The position numbers and the translations under genes are program-made. From contig JABYQS010000651.1 in NCBI GenBank assembly GCA_022592435.1, positions 1 to 16,069 of the forward strand: a stretch of 16,069 nucleotides of DNA. Direction: 5' to 3'. The DNA comes from Cerioporus squamosus. Taxonomy: Eukaryota; Basidiomycota; Agaricomycetes; Polyporales; Polyporaceae. This document shows, in pieces, positions 1 to 9,158 of this stretch. Within the stretch, counting starts at the first letter, position 1; each line of letters begins with the position of its first letter. The notes beneath the pieces were generated by a model that was not told the origin of the DNA, made no database searches, and saw nothing but the letters and a program-made list of their open reading frames with translations.

Positions 1-37
1 TGCACGTATATGGACAGCCTGTGACGGACGAGATTGA

Positions 38-562
38 CGGATTCGGCTGCCGGGGCCGAGGAGGTGCCGCGTGGGAACATTCGGGTTCTACCGATGCTTA
101 GCGAGCGCGCTGACCGTTGACGCGGACGAGAGGCTGCTGCTGCAAAGTCTTGCTACAAAGTCAGTAAGTATGTATGCTTCCAACATTCCAGCACTTTCTC
201 ATCCCTATCTGCTGACCCTTCACAGGTTTACTTACATTCATGGATGTCTCCAAGCCACTGGCGGAGCAATGAGGGGTCTCGAAGCCGGGTCGTCGTGGTA
301 AGTCCTGCCTGTCCTCTCGAAGCTATGGTGGACGTGGCCCGACTTCTGTGTCTATCATACTTAGCGCACAACATCAGCCCCTGTTGTTTCCGGTCGCCTC
401 TCCCAATCAATCGTTCATCCGAGTCTACGCAGCGGGCCGTCATCCAGCGAACCACAGAGTACGGCACAGCCACTAGTACTACCTACCGCCCTCCGGTGTC
501 TGGGTGACATATTGCCGGTTGCTTGTGCCGAGCAAGGCAATCGGCGGTACTGGCCTTCATGA
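38..562 (+). CDS. Possible 3' part of an unidentified spliced gene (tentative)
   Basis: I do not recognise this product. Three stretches stay open in one spliced frame: about 38-163, 226-297 and 365-562, ending in TGA at 560-562. The first gap (164-225, 62 nt) is a model fungal intron with GTAAGT, a CTGAC branch-like motif at 212-216 and CACAG. The second gap (298-364) has GTAAGT and TTAG but a weaker branch site. Both junctions are phase 0. The translation includes VDADERLLLQSLATKS before the first intron and YLHSWMSPSHWRSNEG after it, then a Ser/Pro-rich tail. No in-frame ATG is visible and a stop lies just upstream at 35-37, so another exon, a frame slip or a false model is needed. Seen: open frames and splice motifs. 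Inferred: that they form a gene. It could equally be a decayed gene or chance. Confidence 0.25.
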
Positions 563-2530
563 TTGCGGACGAGGGCGAACCTGAACACGCGGATCCCAAC
601 CCCATGCCGAGGCCACGTTGTAACGACCAGCCTTGACAAGCCCTCCAAACTACGCACTCGAGACGGCCCCTCCTCATGTGGGTGGTGACTACACCTCCGC
701 GGGTGCTGCTCTGTTTGTAACGATTCCCCATCCCGCTCTATATGACTTCCGACTTGACGCACGAGGTCCCATCTTCTATTGGAGGCGCCCCGCAGCCCCT
801 CCACTTTGCGCGTTGATACTCAACGCAAAGCCCACGTACGGGTCAGCCGTGCCTCTCTTGCCCTGGCATGCAGTCGCCGGATGTAGAAGACCGAAGACCG
901 CTCGAGGATCCAGACGCGAGCATGAATCCGCTGCTTAACCAACGCGGCGGCGATGATGTTCTGGGTAACAAATTTTTCTCGCATCCTAGCCAGCGTCCGA
1001 CACCGCAGCTCCATCCAGTGACCCCGGCCAGGGCTGGTACGTCGCTCATCTTTCCCTCTTCGTTCATCCCTCAAGCTAACCCAGGACAGACGTGTTCTGC
1101 TCAGGTACACCAGCATGACGCTCGGGCTCGCACTGGGCGTCGCGCCCGATTCGCCGACCCCACTCCAGTTCATACTCATGTTCTACATCTTGCACAACTA
1201 TATCGGAGCCGGCTCTCCTCCACTTGTCCGGACATCCGCTGTGCTTCGCGACCGGCCTGCGGGTCTGAGCCTCTCTGAATCGTCAATCCCGAGTCGAGAG
1301 GAAACGAGAGCAGATGCTCATCGGTCATCGCCCGAGGCGTTACTGCCTACGATTACCTTTTGTGGCAAGCAGGGGTTATCATTCATGGACGCGGAGCGCC
1401 CTCGCGTTCCTGGGTCTGACAGTGGACGCTTGGGCGTGGTCGATATTAGCCTCAAGGCTATGGTGGCCCTGTCAGGTGTCGCTGGGCAGCACCTGCGGAA
1501 GATCGGTACGCACGTAGTAGGGTTTGAAGGACGCCTTAGGGGGACGTAAGCCCGGCGTACGTTTCGTAGACCTGCTACTTACTACGTGTTGATCTGCGCC
1601 ACCTCGGTTGCGTTACAGCACAGTGCACACACTCGCGTTGGTTTACGTTACTTACTCTCACTTCGTGCAGCGCATCTGGAAGGACTCTGCCACAGACTCG
1701 GAGTCGGACATCGCGCCGTCGTTGAACGCTGCAACTGCAAGGCACGCCGCTCAGGCACGGTCGTCGACTGCGACGTGCGGCCTTCCCAGCTCAGATCTTC
1801 CTCACGCGGTCCACGGCGCAGCCGCCAGCGTCCCGTCCATTCGAACGCAAACCTTACGGCGCTGGCGTCCTCAACTTCGGGGCGTCGCGCTTCCGCATTT
1901 GCTCGGAACCGCCGGCGGGCAGAGCTGTGACCTCGCATCGGGCCTTCTAGCACGCTCGCCCGTTGCTGCCGCTTGCTGGGTGCCTGTCATTGCGCCGGAG
2001 TGGTTCCCGGCGCTGTGCAGATGGATGCTCGGTCGAAGCATTTTGACACGGGAATTGCTCTGTGTGGGCGCCACCAATGACACAAATGGCCACTGGGTAC
2101 CCAAGGATGTCGCTGTCGCGGTCAGTCGTGGGCACTCTTGGGCATTGGGCCCTGAACTGACGACGGCGCGAACAGAACTCTCGGCAGTGATCGCAATGGT
2201 GCCTGAAGGCTCTGCCCCGGAATTGGCCGTCCCAGCGCAGTCTTGGGCGTACCGCCAGGCACGACTCACGAGAGATGCCCGAGTGCGGCCTGGAGGCCTC
2301 TGCGCAAGGAAGCCGCGGGCGGTGCGGTCGATGGATGCAGTGGCAGCCCCTGTGGGATATCAACGTTGACGGTCAAGGTTCTCGATCTGCCCAGAATTCG
2401 CATCGGGCTTTGCACGTCGGTTCTGCCTGCCTACTCGGGCTTCAAGTTGCAGCCATTGGAGTGAGCAGCTGGACAAATACCCCCTCACACACAGCTTGAG
2501 TTTGAGGAGGTATGGCCTGGTAAGCTTCGT
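563..2530. other. No confident gene; scattered open stretches
   Basis: About 2 kb without a gene I can support. An intron-like block at 1037-1089 carries GTACGT, GCTAAC and ACAG and sits in a plus-strand open stretch (868-1278). A hydrophobic stretch follows in another frame (from 1115, with LGLALGVAPDSP then FILMFYILHNYIGAG), and a further one near 1398-1470 includes LAFLGLTVDAWAWSIL. These may be remnants of a membrane protein, but no single frame with splice sites joins them. A long plus-strand open stretch at 1608-2369 and overlapping minus-strand ones at 1871-2269 and 1947-2363 have no recognisable domain, and opposing open frames are expected in G+C-rich DNA. I do not call a gene. Confidence 0.4.
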
Positions 2531-2889
2531 TGCTTGGCGTTACATTCAGCGCAGTATAAAGTCACATATGTTGAAGTTAGAAGGTCAAGAGCGTCGAATG
2601 GATGCCTTCGATTTCGAGCCCAAGTATACTACAGCAGAAGGGTGGCGTGGCGTCTAAGGTCAGTCGGGATAGATACTTGCGACTGCCTTCGGGGTTGGCA
2701 ATGGGAACCTGCCACCAGTACTTATACACCGACGTCCCGGACCAGCATACTACTCGGTGGCACACATAAGGTGAATCGGTGCCATGTCCTTCGAGACTAG
2801 GTAACAGGTCACAACCGCGTCTTTTGTGAGGATCCTGGCATATACAATGCATCTGGAATCAGGGGGAAGCTGAACAGATGAGTACCTGC
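2531..2889. other. Intergenic stretch, nothing recognised
   Basis: No gene, repeat or domain is visible. An open stretch of 88 codons at 2534-2800 (plus strand) has no familiar features. A TATAAA-like string lies near 2554 but has no gene it clearly serves. Confidence 0.4.
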
Positions 2890-2894
2890 AAAAA
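2890..2894 (-). terminator. RNA polymerase III terminator of the tRNA-Ala gene
   Basis: AAAAA on the plus strand is TTTTT on the tRNA strand, starting about 20 nt after the mature 3' end. A T run of this length is the usual stop signal for RNA polymerase III. Confidence 0.75.
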
Positions 2895-2913
2895 CACACT
2901 CGAACCAGTGTAG

Positions 2914-2999
2914 TGGACATGTCCGGGATTGAACCGGACCCCTCTCGCAGGCACTGATTGATGCTAAGCGAGCGTGATAACCAACTACACCACATGCCC
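2914..2999 (-). tRNA. tRNA-Ala(AGC) with a 12-nt intron
   Basis: Read on the minus strand, the gene folds into a complete cloverleaf. The acceptor stem GGGCATG pairs with CATGTCC and is followed by discriminator A73. The third pair is G3:U70, the universal alanine identity element. The D stem is GTG/CAC, and the anticodon stem CTCGC pairs with GCGAG. The anticodon loop starts TTAGCA, giving anticodon AGC, and the T arm is TCCGG-TTCAATC-CCGGA. The loop between the anticodon-stem strands is 19 nt instead of 7, which leaves a 12-nt intron (TCAATCAGTGCC) after position 37, the canonical site. The D loop is one base longer than I would expect. CCA is not encoded, as is normal in eukaryotes. A run of five T on the transcribed strand lies 20-24 nt downstream. 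The gene should be transcribed by RNA polymerase III and is functional on its face. Confidence 0.95.
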
Positions 3000-3768
3000 A
3001 TATGATGTCTGAGGCCAACATTGTAATACATAACCTTGTTGGGCACTTATTTGGATGCCGACCCAATCTTCAGTAATGTATGGATGCGCCTATATTCTGA
3101 AGTTCTAGCTAACTGAGAAGCGACTGCAGCTGGCTGGAGTACGTGCACAATCCTGCAACAATACTTACAATATACAATAAGACTCCGAGGAGGTGCCTTG
3201 GCGCATGCGCGTACCTCAGCCACATCGCAGTGATCTTCCCCGCGAGATCTGAGATCATATGTACGCGAGTCGAGGACGCCTGCGCTTGGGCAGGGCATGA
3301 GACGGACGATGTCATCAGGCAGGTGCGTGTGTAGTCCCTGGCGAGTTACATAAAATGCAGTTCGACCACTCGCGAACGTGGAGAGGTGCGGGAAGTCAAA
3401 CACGCAAACCAGGGACAGCACTGCTCGGGCGCCTGGTGATCGGTCGGCGGTGGGATCAGAGTACACGCCGGCGGAGGAGAGCTGGTGAGAGCTGCTGCGG
3501 GCTCGGGGCTGCTGCCGTCGTCGCGGTCGGCGTGCGAGGCAGAAGAGCAGCTGGCTGGGCAGAGGCTGAGAATCCACTGCTGCTCGCAGCGACGGGCAGA
3601 AATAGCGGAATAAGTCGCGATAAGTTGGGGACGCAGGCATTAAAGCAGTTGCCATATGCGGCAGCTCAGGTACAGAGTGATGTGCCTGGGAGGACGGCGG
3701 ACTCCAAATGGACTGCGTCGGACTCTTCCCCCTCCTCCCCCCTCTCACCACCGTCGTCCCCTCTCTCC
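3000..3768 (+). promoter_or_regulatory. Upstream region of the OPT transporter gene
   Basis: No gene is called here. The last 45 bases or so (about 3722-3768) form a strongly pyrimidine-rich tract (TCTTCCCCCTCCTCC and similar) running up to the chosen ATG, as is common in leaders of filamentous fungi. A single CGATAAG at 3618-3624 matches the HGATAR core bound by GATA-type nitrogen regulators, which would suit a peptide transporter. One such short site can occur by chance. No convincing TATA box is seen. The reading frame is open upstream as far as 3355, so an earlier start cannot be excluded. Confidence 0.4.
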
Positions 3769-6700
3769 ATGCCGTTCCGCCCGACGTCCAGCGCAGGCAG
3801 GCCGTCGTCCGCCCGCCCCAGCACAGGCCGCCCCGGCACCGCCGGCTACTTCGACCGCGAGCCCCAGTACACGTACGACTACTCGCTCGACGAGGAAGAC
3901 GAGGACGACGAGTCCGACGCCGGCGACGTCTTCGCCTTCGGGCCTCCCCCCACAGCGACCTCCCCGATAACCCCGCCGCCCCCGACATGGGATCCCAACA
4001 GCGTCGACCGCGTCGGCCCCATCGGTCCCGACCCAGGCCCCTCCCAGCCATACCACCGCGCTCCATACCCGCTCAGCCCCGTCGAATCGCCCCCCTCGAC
4101 GGACTCCCAGAACCAGGACGATAACCCGTACCGAATGCGCAGGATGGCTCCCCCCTCCGCCTCGACCGTCCCCACAACAGGAACAGGGCGCTTCACCGGC
4201 GTGAGTTCAGCCATCAGCTCCCGGGAAGTGCATGTCTCGCTGCCGCAGGGCGAGCGAGGGAAGGGGAAGGATCGTCCGCCATCGACGGCGAGGTCAACGA
4301 GTTTTCCGAGCGTTGCAGACTCGGCTTCGATCAAGTAAGTCATCCCCTCGCTTTGTTCAGTCATCACGAGAACGGTGGAGGTGGTCCCACGGATGATTGG
4401 TCCTCTGCTGTCCCGTCCTTCCCACTATCCCACTTTCATTGGTTTGCTCTTCCGCTTCTTCTGTCGCCACTGTTTATTTCTCCTGCATGTTCCACTTCTT
4501 CCGGTTCGACTGGCGCCGTGATGCACCTGGTCGGGGGAGTTGTGTCCGCCCAAGGATGCACAGAAAGACCTCATTCTTGAGAATCGTGGTCTCGAAGACA
4601 ACCGTTATAGGGATGCGTCTTGCCCCGTCCTGAACATGCAAGTACACGGACAAAGGACGGGACAAGACACAGCCCTACACGTTTGGTGACTCTCGTCTAG
4701 ACGGGTGTGGACGATCACTCTATATGCGTCCTCCGGTTTAAACCGCGGCGGTGCGATGCGTCCTGAGGGTCGTTCCAAACGGGTCATTGTGTTGGACATT
4801 CGCTGCAGCGGCCACGGCCAGAGCAACTTTCAGATTCGTCGACCGGTCACTGTCAAGCGGAGTGAGCGTGAGGCAACCCGATCCCGTAGTGACTTCCGTG
4901 ACGAAAGTCTCTATCCCCTACCCGTCTATACGAAAGTTATGCTGCAGACGGTTAGGTCGTGGTCCTTCTCTCCTCTGCCCTCTTCTCGCCGCCTTCTCAA
5001 GGGCGCCCTAACCGTTTGAATTCGAGAGTATGAGATTTGATATTCCCGTCAGTTCTCTCCCGCATGGCAGCGTAAAGAGTACTTTTTGAAATGGGGACAG
5101 ATGCATAGAGGACGCAGGAATGCGTCTTTGGCAGCAGTCAGACGAAAGGGCAGATCCAGTCTACCTTCTGCATGTTCTCTGTCGCTGTGAAGGTCGGTGC
5201 AGGGCATGACCCGCTTGCACGACGGTGTTCCCGGTCGCTTGTCTCTTCAGTATGGTGTTGACGTTCTACCGTCCGAGCGCAAGGGCCATGTACTTCTAGC
5301 TTTTGTAGTTGGCTTACCGATACGACGCTGCTTGTCATATGCTGGTGCGCATTTGCAGCAGGCTTCCCTTGCGCGGCGTTGTCACAGTCAGTGCCTCACG
5401 GGAAGTGGTCGCGGGCGAAACAGTAGCGAGCTTCCACTTGCGCATTATTCTCGCACATGCTCGTTTCAGGTCTTCCCACGTGCTGACAAGATTTGACCTA
5501 TCAGAAGGATGGAGTTCGATTTCGAGGCGGATGAAGACGAAGACAGCCCATACCCGGAAGTCCGCGCGTCGGTATCAAATATTGACGACCCGGAAATGCC
5601 GGCCATGACACCACGAATGTGGCTTATTGGGCTGACGCTCACGCTCGCATCTGGGTGAGTGAACGCCGCTGTCTCTTCCCCGCACATGCCCGGCCTCGCG
5701 CGTGCTCACTACTCGCATGCAGGTGCGCGAATCTGTTCTTCAACTTCCGACAACCAGCCCCTTCAATCGTCTCCAATGTCCTACTCCTCCTCGCGCATCC
5801 ATTGGGCAAGGTCCTCGCGCTCACGATGCCAATACGAACGTTCCGGCTTCCACGATGGCTAGGTGGCTACGAGTTCTCGTTAAACCCGGGTCCGTGGAAC
5901 ATCAAAGAGCACGCACTGGTATACATCATGGCGAACGTGTCGATCGGTGTGCCGACTGCGTTGAACGCTGTTGTGGTCGCAGAGCTCAACTACGGCGTCA
6001 AGCTCGGCTACGGGTTCAACGCGTTGCTGATCCTTGCGACGCAGTTGACGGGGTTCTCACTCGCGGGCCTCTGCAGGCGATACCTTGTCTGGCCGGCGAG
6101 CATGGTGTGGCCGCAGAACTTGATCGTATGTACCCTTCTGAACACGCTGCACGCGGAAGAGGAAGACGCACGTGGTGGTCTCTCTCGGTTCAAGTTCTTC
6201 TGCTACGCGACTGTTGGGGCGTTCTTCTGGTTCTTCCTCCCAGGTACGTCCCATGCTGCTGCTGGGATCGAAGACGCTGATTGTCAGTGCAGGCTACCTC
6301 TTCACTGCCCTCTCGATCTTCTCCTTCATCTGCTGGGCGAAACCGAACGACGTCGTTGTGAACCAGCTCTTTGGCGTCTCCAGCGGTCTTGGGATGAGCA
6401 TCCTCACGTTCGACTGGTCGCAGATCACCTGGATTGGTAGCCCTCTGATGGTGCCCTGGTGGGCGGAGGTACAGGTCTTCACCGGTTTCTTCCTCATCTA
6501 CTGGATACTGTGTCCTATCCTCTACTACACCAACGTGAGTACACCCTTCTCGATCCGACTGTGAAGCCTCTGACCTCCTCCTTTCAGTCTTGGGATCTTG
6601 CGTACTTCCCCATGATGGCGAACAACCCCTACGATCGCTACGGCAAGGTCTACGACGTCACCCGTGTGCTCACTGACGAGCAGACTTTCGATCAGGCGGC

Positions 6701-8019
6701 TTACGAGGCCTACTCGCCGCTGTTCCTCCCGGCTTCATACGCGATCACGTACCTCGTTGCGTTCGCGCTCTCGTCCGCGATGATCGTCCACACCGTCCTT
6801 TACCATGGTCGCACCGTCATCCACGGGTTGACGCAGACACGGATTGAGAAGGACGACATCCACGCAAAGCTCATGCGCGCCTATCCTGAAGTGCCCGATT
6901 GGTGGTATCTGTTGACCTTTGTCGCGTGCTTCTCGCTCGCGATCGTCACAGCGGAGGTGTGGCATACGGAGATTCCGGTGTGGGCGCTGCTCCTCGCCAT
7001 TGCACTCCCGGTGGTGTACATGGTGCCATCAGGATACGTGTACGCGCTGACGGGTCAGAATGTGAGTTCGCTCCTTCATAGACGTGCGGGACGATTCTGA
7101 CGTCTTCGTAGATCACAATCAACTTGCTCGCGCAGATCATCCCAGGTATGATCCTCCCTGGCAAGCCACTTCCCAACATGGTACGCTATGCAGCCCCACA
7201 ATGCACTGCACTGTGAATACTCACTGCGCCCATGCAGATCTTCAAGGCGTATGCGGTGCAGACCCTGGCCGAGGGCACTGCGTTCGTGCAGGACCTGAAG
7301 CTCGGCCACTACGTTAAGCTTCCACCACGCGCCACCTTCTCTGTGCAGCTCGTCGCGACCACGCTCGTTGGTCTTCTCCAGGTCGGCGTCAAGGAGTGGA
7401 TGTTCTCGCACATCCCAGACATTTGCCAGCCGGGCCAGAAGGACTTCCTCACGTGTCCCCACAACCAGGTTCTGTACACGACGTCGGCGATCTGGGGGCT
7501 CATCGGGCCTGCGCGGCAGTTCGGGACGCAGTCGATCTACCACCCGCAACTCTACGCCATTGCGATCGGCGGGGTGCTCCCGTTGCCCTTCTGGTACTGG
7601 CAGCGCAGGTGGCCGAACAAGTGGAACAAGTTCATCAACTTGCCCATCATTCTGAACGGGATCGGGCTCATCCCGCCGGCGACGGGCATCAACTACTCGT
7701 CGTGGTTCCTGCTCGGCTTCATCTTCCAGTTCGTGATCCGGAGGAGGAACTTCGTCTGGTGGAGCAAGTTCAACTACGTGCTCACGGCGGCGTTCGACTG
7801 TGGGACCGTGCTGAGCGTGCTGTTCATCTTCTTCACGCTGCAGTTCCCCAAGGGCGGAATTAATTTGAATTGGTGGGGGAACACGGTGTATCAGAATAGT
7901 GAGTGTCGTCTGTTCCGCTTCGCGTCTGCATTCAGCGGTGCTGACGGATGCGATCTGCAGCTGCGGACTATAAGAGGGTACCACTGAGGGATGTACCTGC
8001 TGGTGGCATCCAGTGGTAG
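3769..8019 (+). CDS. Oligopeptide transporter, OPT family
   Basis: Predicted proton-coupled importer of small peptides or related compounds in the plasma or an internal membrane. Exons: 3769-4334, 5505-5654, 5723-6243, 6293-6534, 6588-7061, 7112-7180, 7238-7898 and 7961-8019. All junctions are GT-AG and the total is 2742 nt, 913 residues. Residues 1-188 are a Ser/Pro-rich, then acidic cytosolic tail (SARPSTGRPGTAGYFDRE; EEDEDDESD). A conserved linker follows (SIKRMEFDFEADEDEDSPYP), then many membrane segments. The OPT hallmark NPGPWNIKEH is at about 293-302. Other family-like parts are SPLFLP in exon 5, NITINLLAQIIPG across the exon 5/6 junction, KLPPR in exon 7, and a C-terminal tail ending GGIQW. 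I chose ATG 3769 because a pyrimidine-rich leader precedes it and the residues upstream look non-coding. The first intron is 1170 nt; the other six are 49-68 nt. No frame break is seen. The substrate cannot be told from sequence. Confidence 0.93.
4617..4668. repeat. 15-bp inverted repeat inside the first OPT intron
   Basis: GTCTTGCCCCGTCCT (4617-4631) is the reverse complement of AGGACGGGACAAGAC (4654-4668) at 14 of 15 positions, with a 22-nt loop. The odd pair is C/A in plus-strand RNA and G/U in minus-strand RNA, so the stem would be unbroken only in a minus-strand transcript. Confidence 0.7.
4734..4745. repeat. 12-bp perfect palindrome in the first OPT intron
   Basis: CGGTTTAAACCG is its own reverse complement and overlaps a second palindrome, CCGCGG (4743-4748). 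It could be a dimeric protein-binding site; the role is unknown. Confidence 0.5.
5111..5126. repeat. Short inverted repeat in the first OPT intron
   Basis: GACGCA (5111-5116) and TGCGTC (5121-5126) form a 6-bp hairpin with the loop GGAA. The right arm is one of four copies of the ATGCGTC string in this intron. Confidence 0.4.
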
Positions 8020-8034
8020 CAGGACGTGTCCGTT

Positions 8035-8061
8035 CCCCCCCCCCCCCCCCCCCCCCCCCCC
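8035..8061 (+). repeat. 27-nt poly-C tract in the OPT 3' flank
   Basis: An unbroken run of 27 C starts 16 nt after the OPT stop codon and runs into GGGG. It is almost certainly in the 3' untranslated region. Runs of this length are prone to length change in replication and sequencing, so the count may not be exact. Confidence 0.9.
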
Positions 8062-9130
8062 GGGGCAGGGCCGTCCGTCCGTCTTTCTTTTCGTCATATG
8101 GGACATTCCTTTAGCTGCGTGTACGAGTGGAGGCGCTTCCCGAAAGTGAAACAACATCCGATATCATCCCATTCCTCCTTCTGGCCGCCTTCCGTGTTCT
8201 CCTTGTGGGCTCTCTTCATCCTCTTGGCGCCCCTGCCATGAGCCTTGGTTATGTATAGCTGTCGCGACACAGCTTTCCTCTTCCTCTTGCCGCGTCACTG
8301 TGGTCGGCCACCCTGGGAGCACCCCCATCCCTCTGGTCTTGTCATCCGCCATCCACCATCTGCATCCGTCTATCCTTATCTTCGGCATCCGCGTCCGTGT
8401 CTTCCTTCCCATACCACCCCGGCACGTCCCACCTCATTCACCTTCCTCCTGTCATCGTTCCCTCCTCACATTCGCGGCTTCGATGTCCGGCGCACCCCCA
8501 CAACATTTCCGCGCCGATCCCGCACGCTATCCCCGTGCATCTGTGACTCGTGGCTTGCGCTGTCGTCCTCCGCAGCCCTCCTCCGTTCCCTTGTTCTCAT
8601 GCACATGCATTCGTCTCGTCTCGTCCGCGAGTCCCGGTTTTCCAGGCTTCAAGTTCAATCTTCCCAATGGTTCATGTTTCGGCTCAGTAGCATATTAGAT
8701 ATACCTTACATCCCGTCCATACGTATACGGCCAGCGGTCGTGTTTGTCTTATACACTCCCCCCCCCATGTAAACTTCCGGGTGCGGTCCGCAGCTGCCTC
8801 CCATCTCCTCTGCCATCCCTTCAAGCCCTGCGCCTGCGTTCCTTGCCCACCGCGTCCGGGCATTCCATCCCATCTCATCCCAGCTATGCACGTACGGTAC
8901 ATCAATCGTCCGTCGTCCCCTGCCGCTCCCTTCGCGCCCGTTTCCTCACTGTCGATGATCTCTCTGTTTCGGTGGTACCCGCGTGTCGTCGTTGTCAATG
9001 TGTGTGTCAAGATGTGTCTACATATCCGTAACCATAAGAGTAACCGTTATCTCTCTCCTCTCAGCACTTTGTTTCTCTCGCTATCCAACCAACCACCCAA
9101 GCGCATGTAAGTTGTAGCAGCATAACATCG
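8062..9130 (+). other. Pyrimidine-rich stretch after the OPT gene
   Basis: The plus strand is strongly rich in C and T for about 1 kb (for example the stretch from 8400 to 8480, and the C run at 8760-8766). Several reading frames are open only because the sequence is low in purines; their translations are Pro/Ser/Arg-rich with no recognisable domain. I read this as the OPT 3' untranslated region plus intergenic DNA, not as a gene. Confidence 0.5.
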
Positions 9131-9158
9131 AGCCTCGAGGCTACGTACATAGTACGTA
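9131..9158. repeat. Two adjoining palindromes
   Basis: AGCCTCGAGGCT (9131-9142) is a perfect 12-bp palindrome. It shares its last base with an inverted repeat, TACGTAC-ATA-GTACGTA (9142-9158), which has 7-bp arms. They lie between the two plus-strand genes. They could be binding sites or a mark of a past insertion; the function is unknown. Confidence 0.6.

Larger units (their letters stand above)
4335..5504 (+). other. Unusually long first intron of the OPT gene
   Basis: The donor GTAAGT follows the codon fragment AA of Lys189. The acceptor region reads CTGAC, then TTGAC, then CTATCAG, and exon 2 resumes in the correct phase (phase 2). I see no coding exon, transposase-like stretch, terminal inverted repeat or clear target-site duplication inside. 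The string ATGCGTC recurs four times (near 4613, 4724, 4755 and 5120). Two hairpin-forming inverted repeats and a 12-bp palindrome are present. It may be a short ancestral intron enlarged by an insertion, or it may hide an alternative promoter. Confidence 0.7.

Noticed and set aside
1608..2369. 253-codon plus-strand open frame
   Set aside because: No domain, membrane pattern or splice support; long open frames on both strands overlap it, as expected in G+C-rich non-coding DNA.
3047..4066. 339-codon minus-strand open frame over the first OPT exon
   Set aside because: Arg/Gly-rich translation typical of the antisense of a G+C-rich exon; the plus strand encodes the recognised OPT N-terminal tail there.
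4335..5504. Long OPT intron as a transposon insertion
   Set aside because: No transposase-like protein, terminal inverted repeats, long terminal repeats or clear target-site duplication could be seen by eye; kept only as one possible explanation.
7076..7984. 302-codon minus-strand open frame over OPT exons 6-8
   Set aside because: It lies antisense to conserved OPT core exons and has a charged, repetitive composition; it is a shadow frame.
8026..8241. Small open frame with nine prolines
   Set aside because: The prolines come from the poly-C run in the OPT 3' flank; nothing else suggests a protein.
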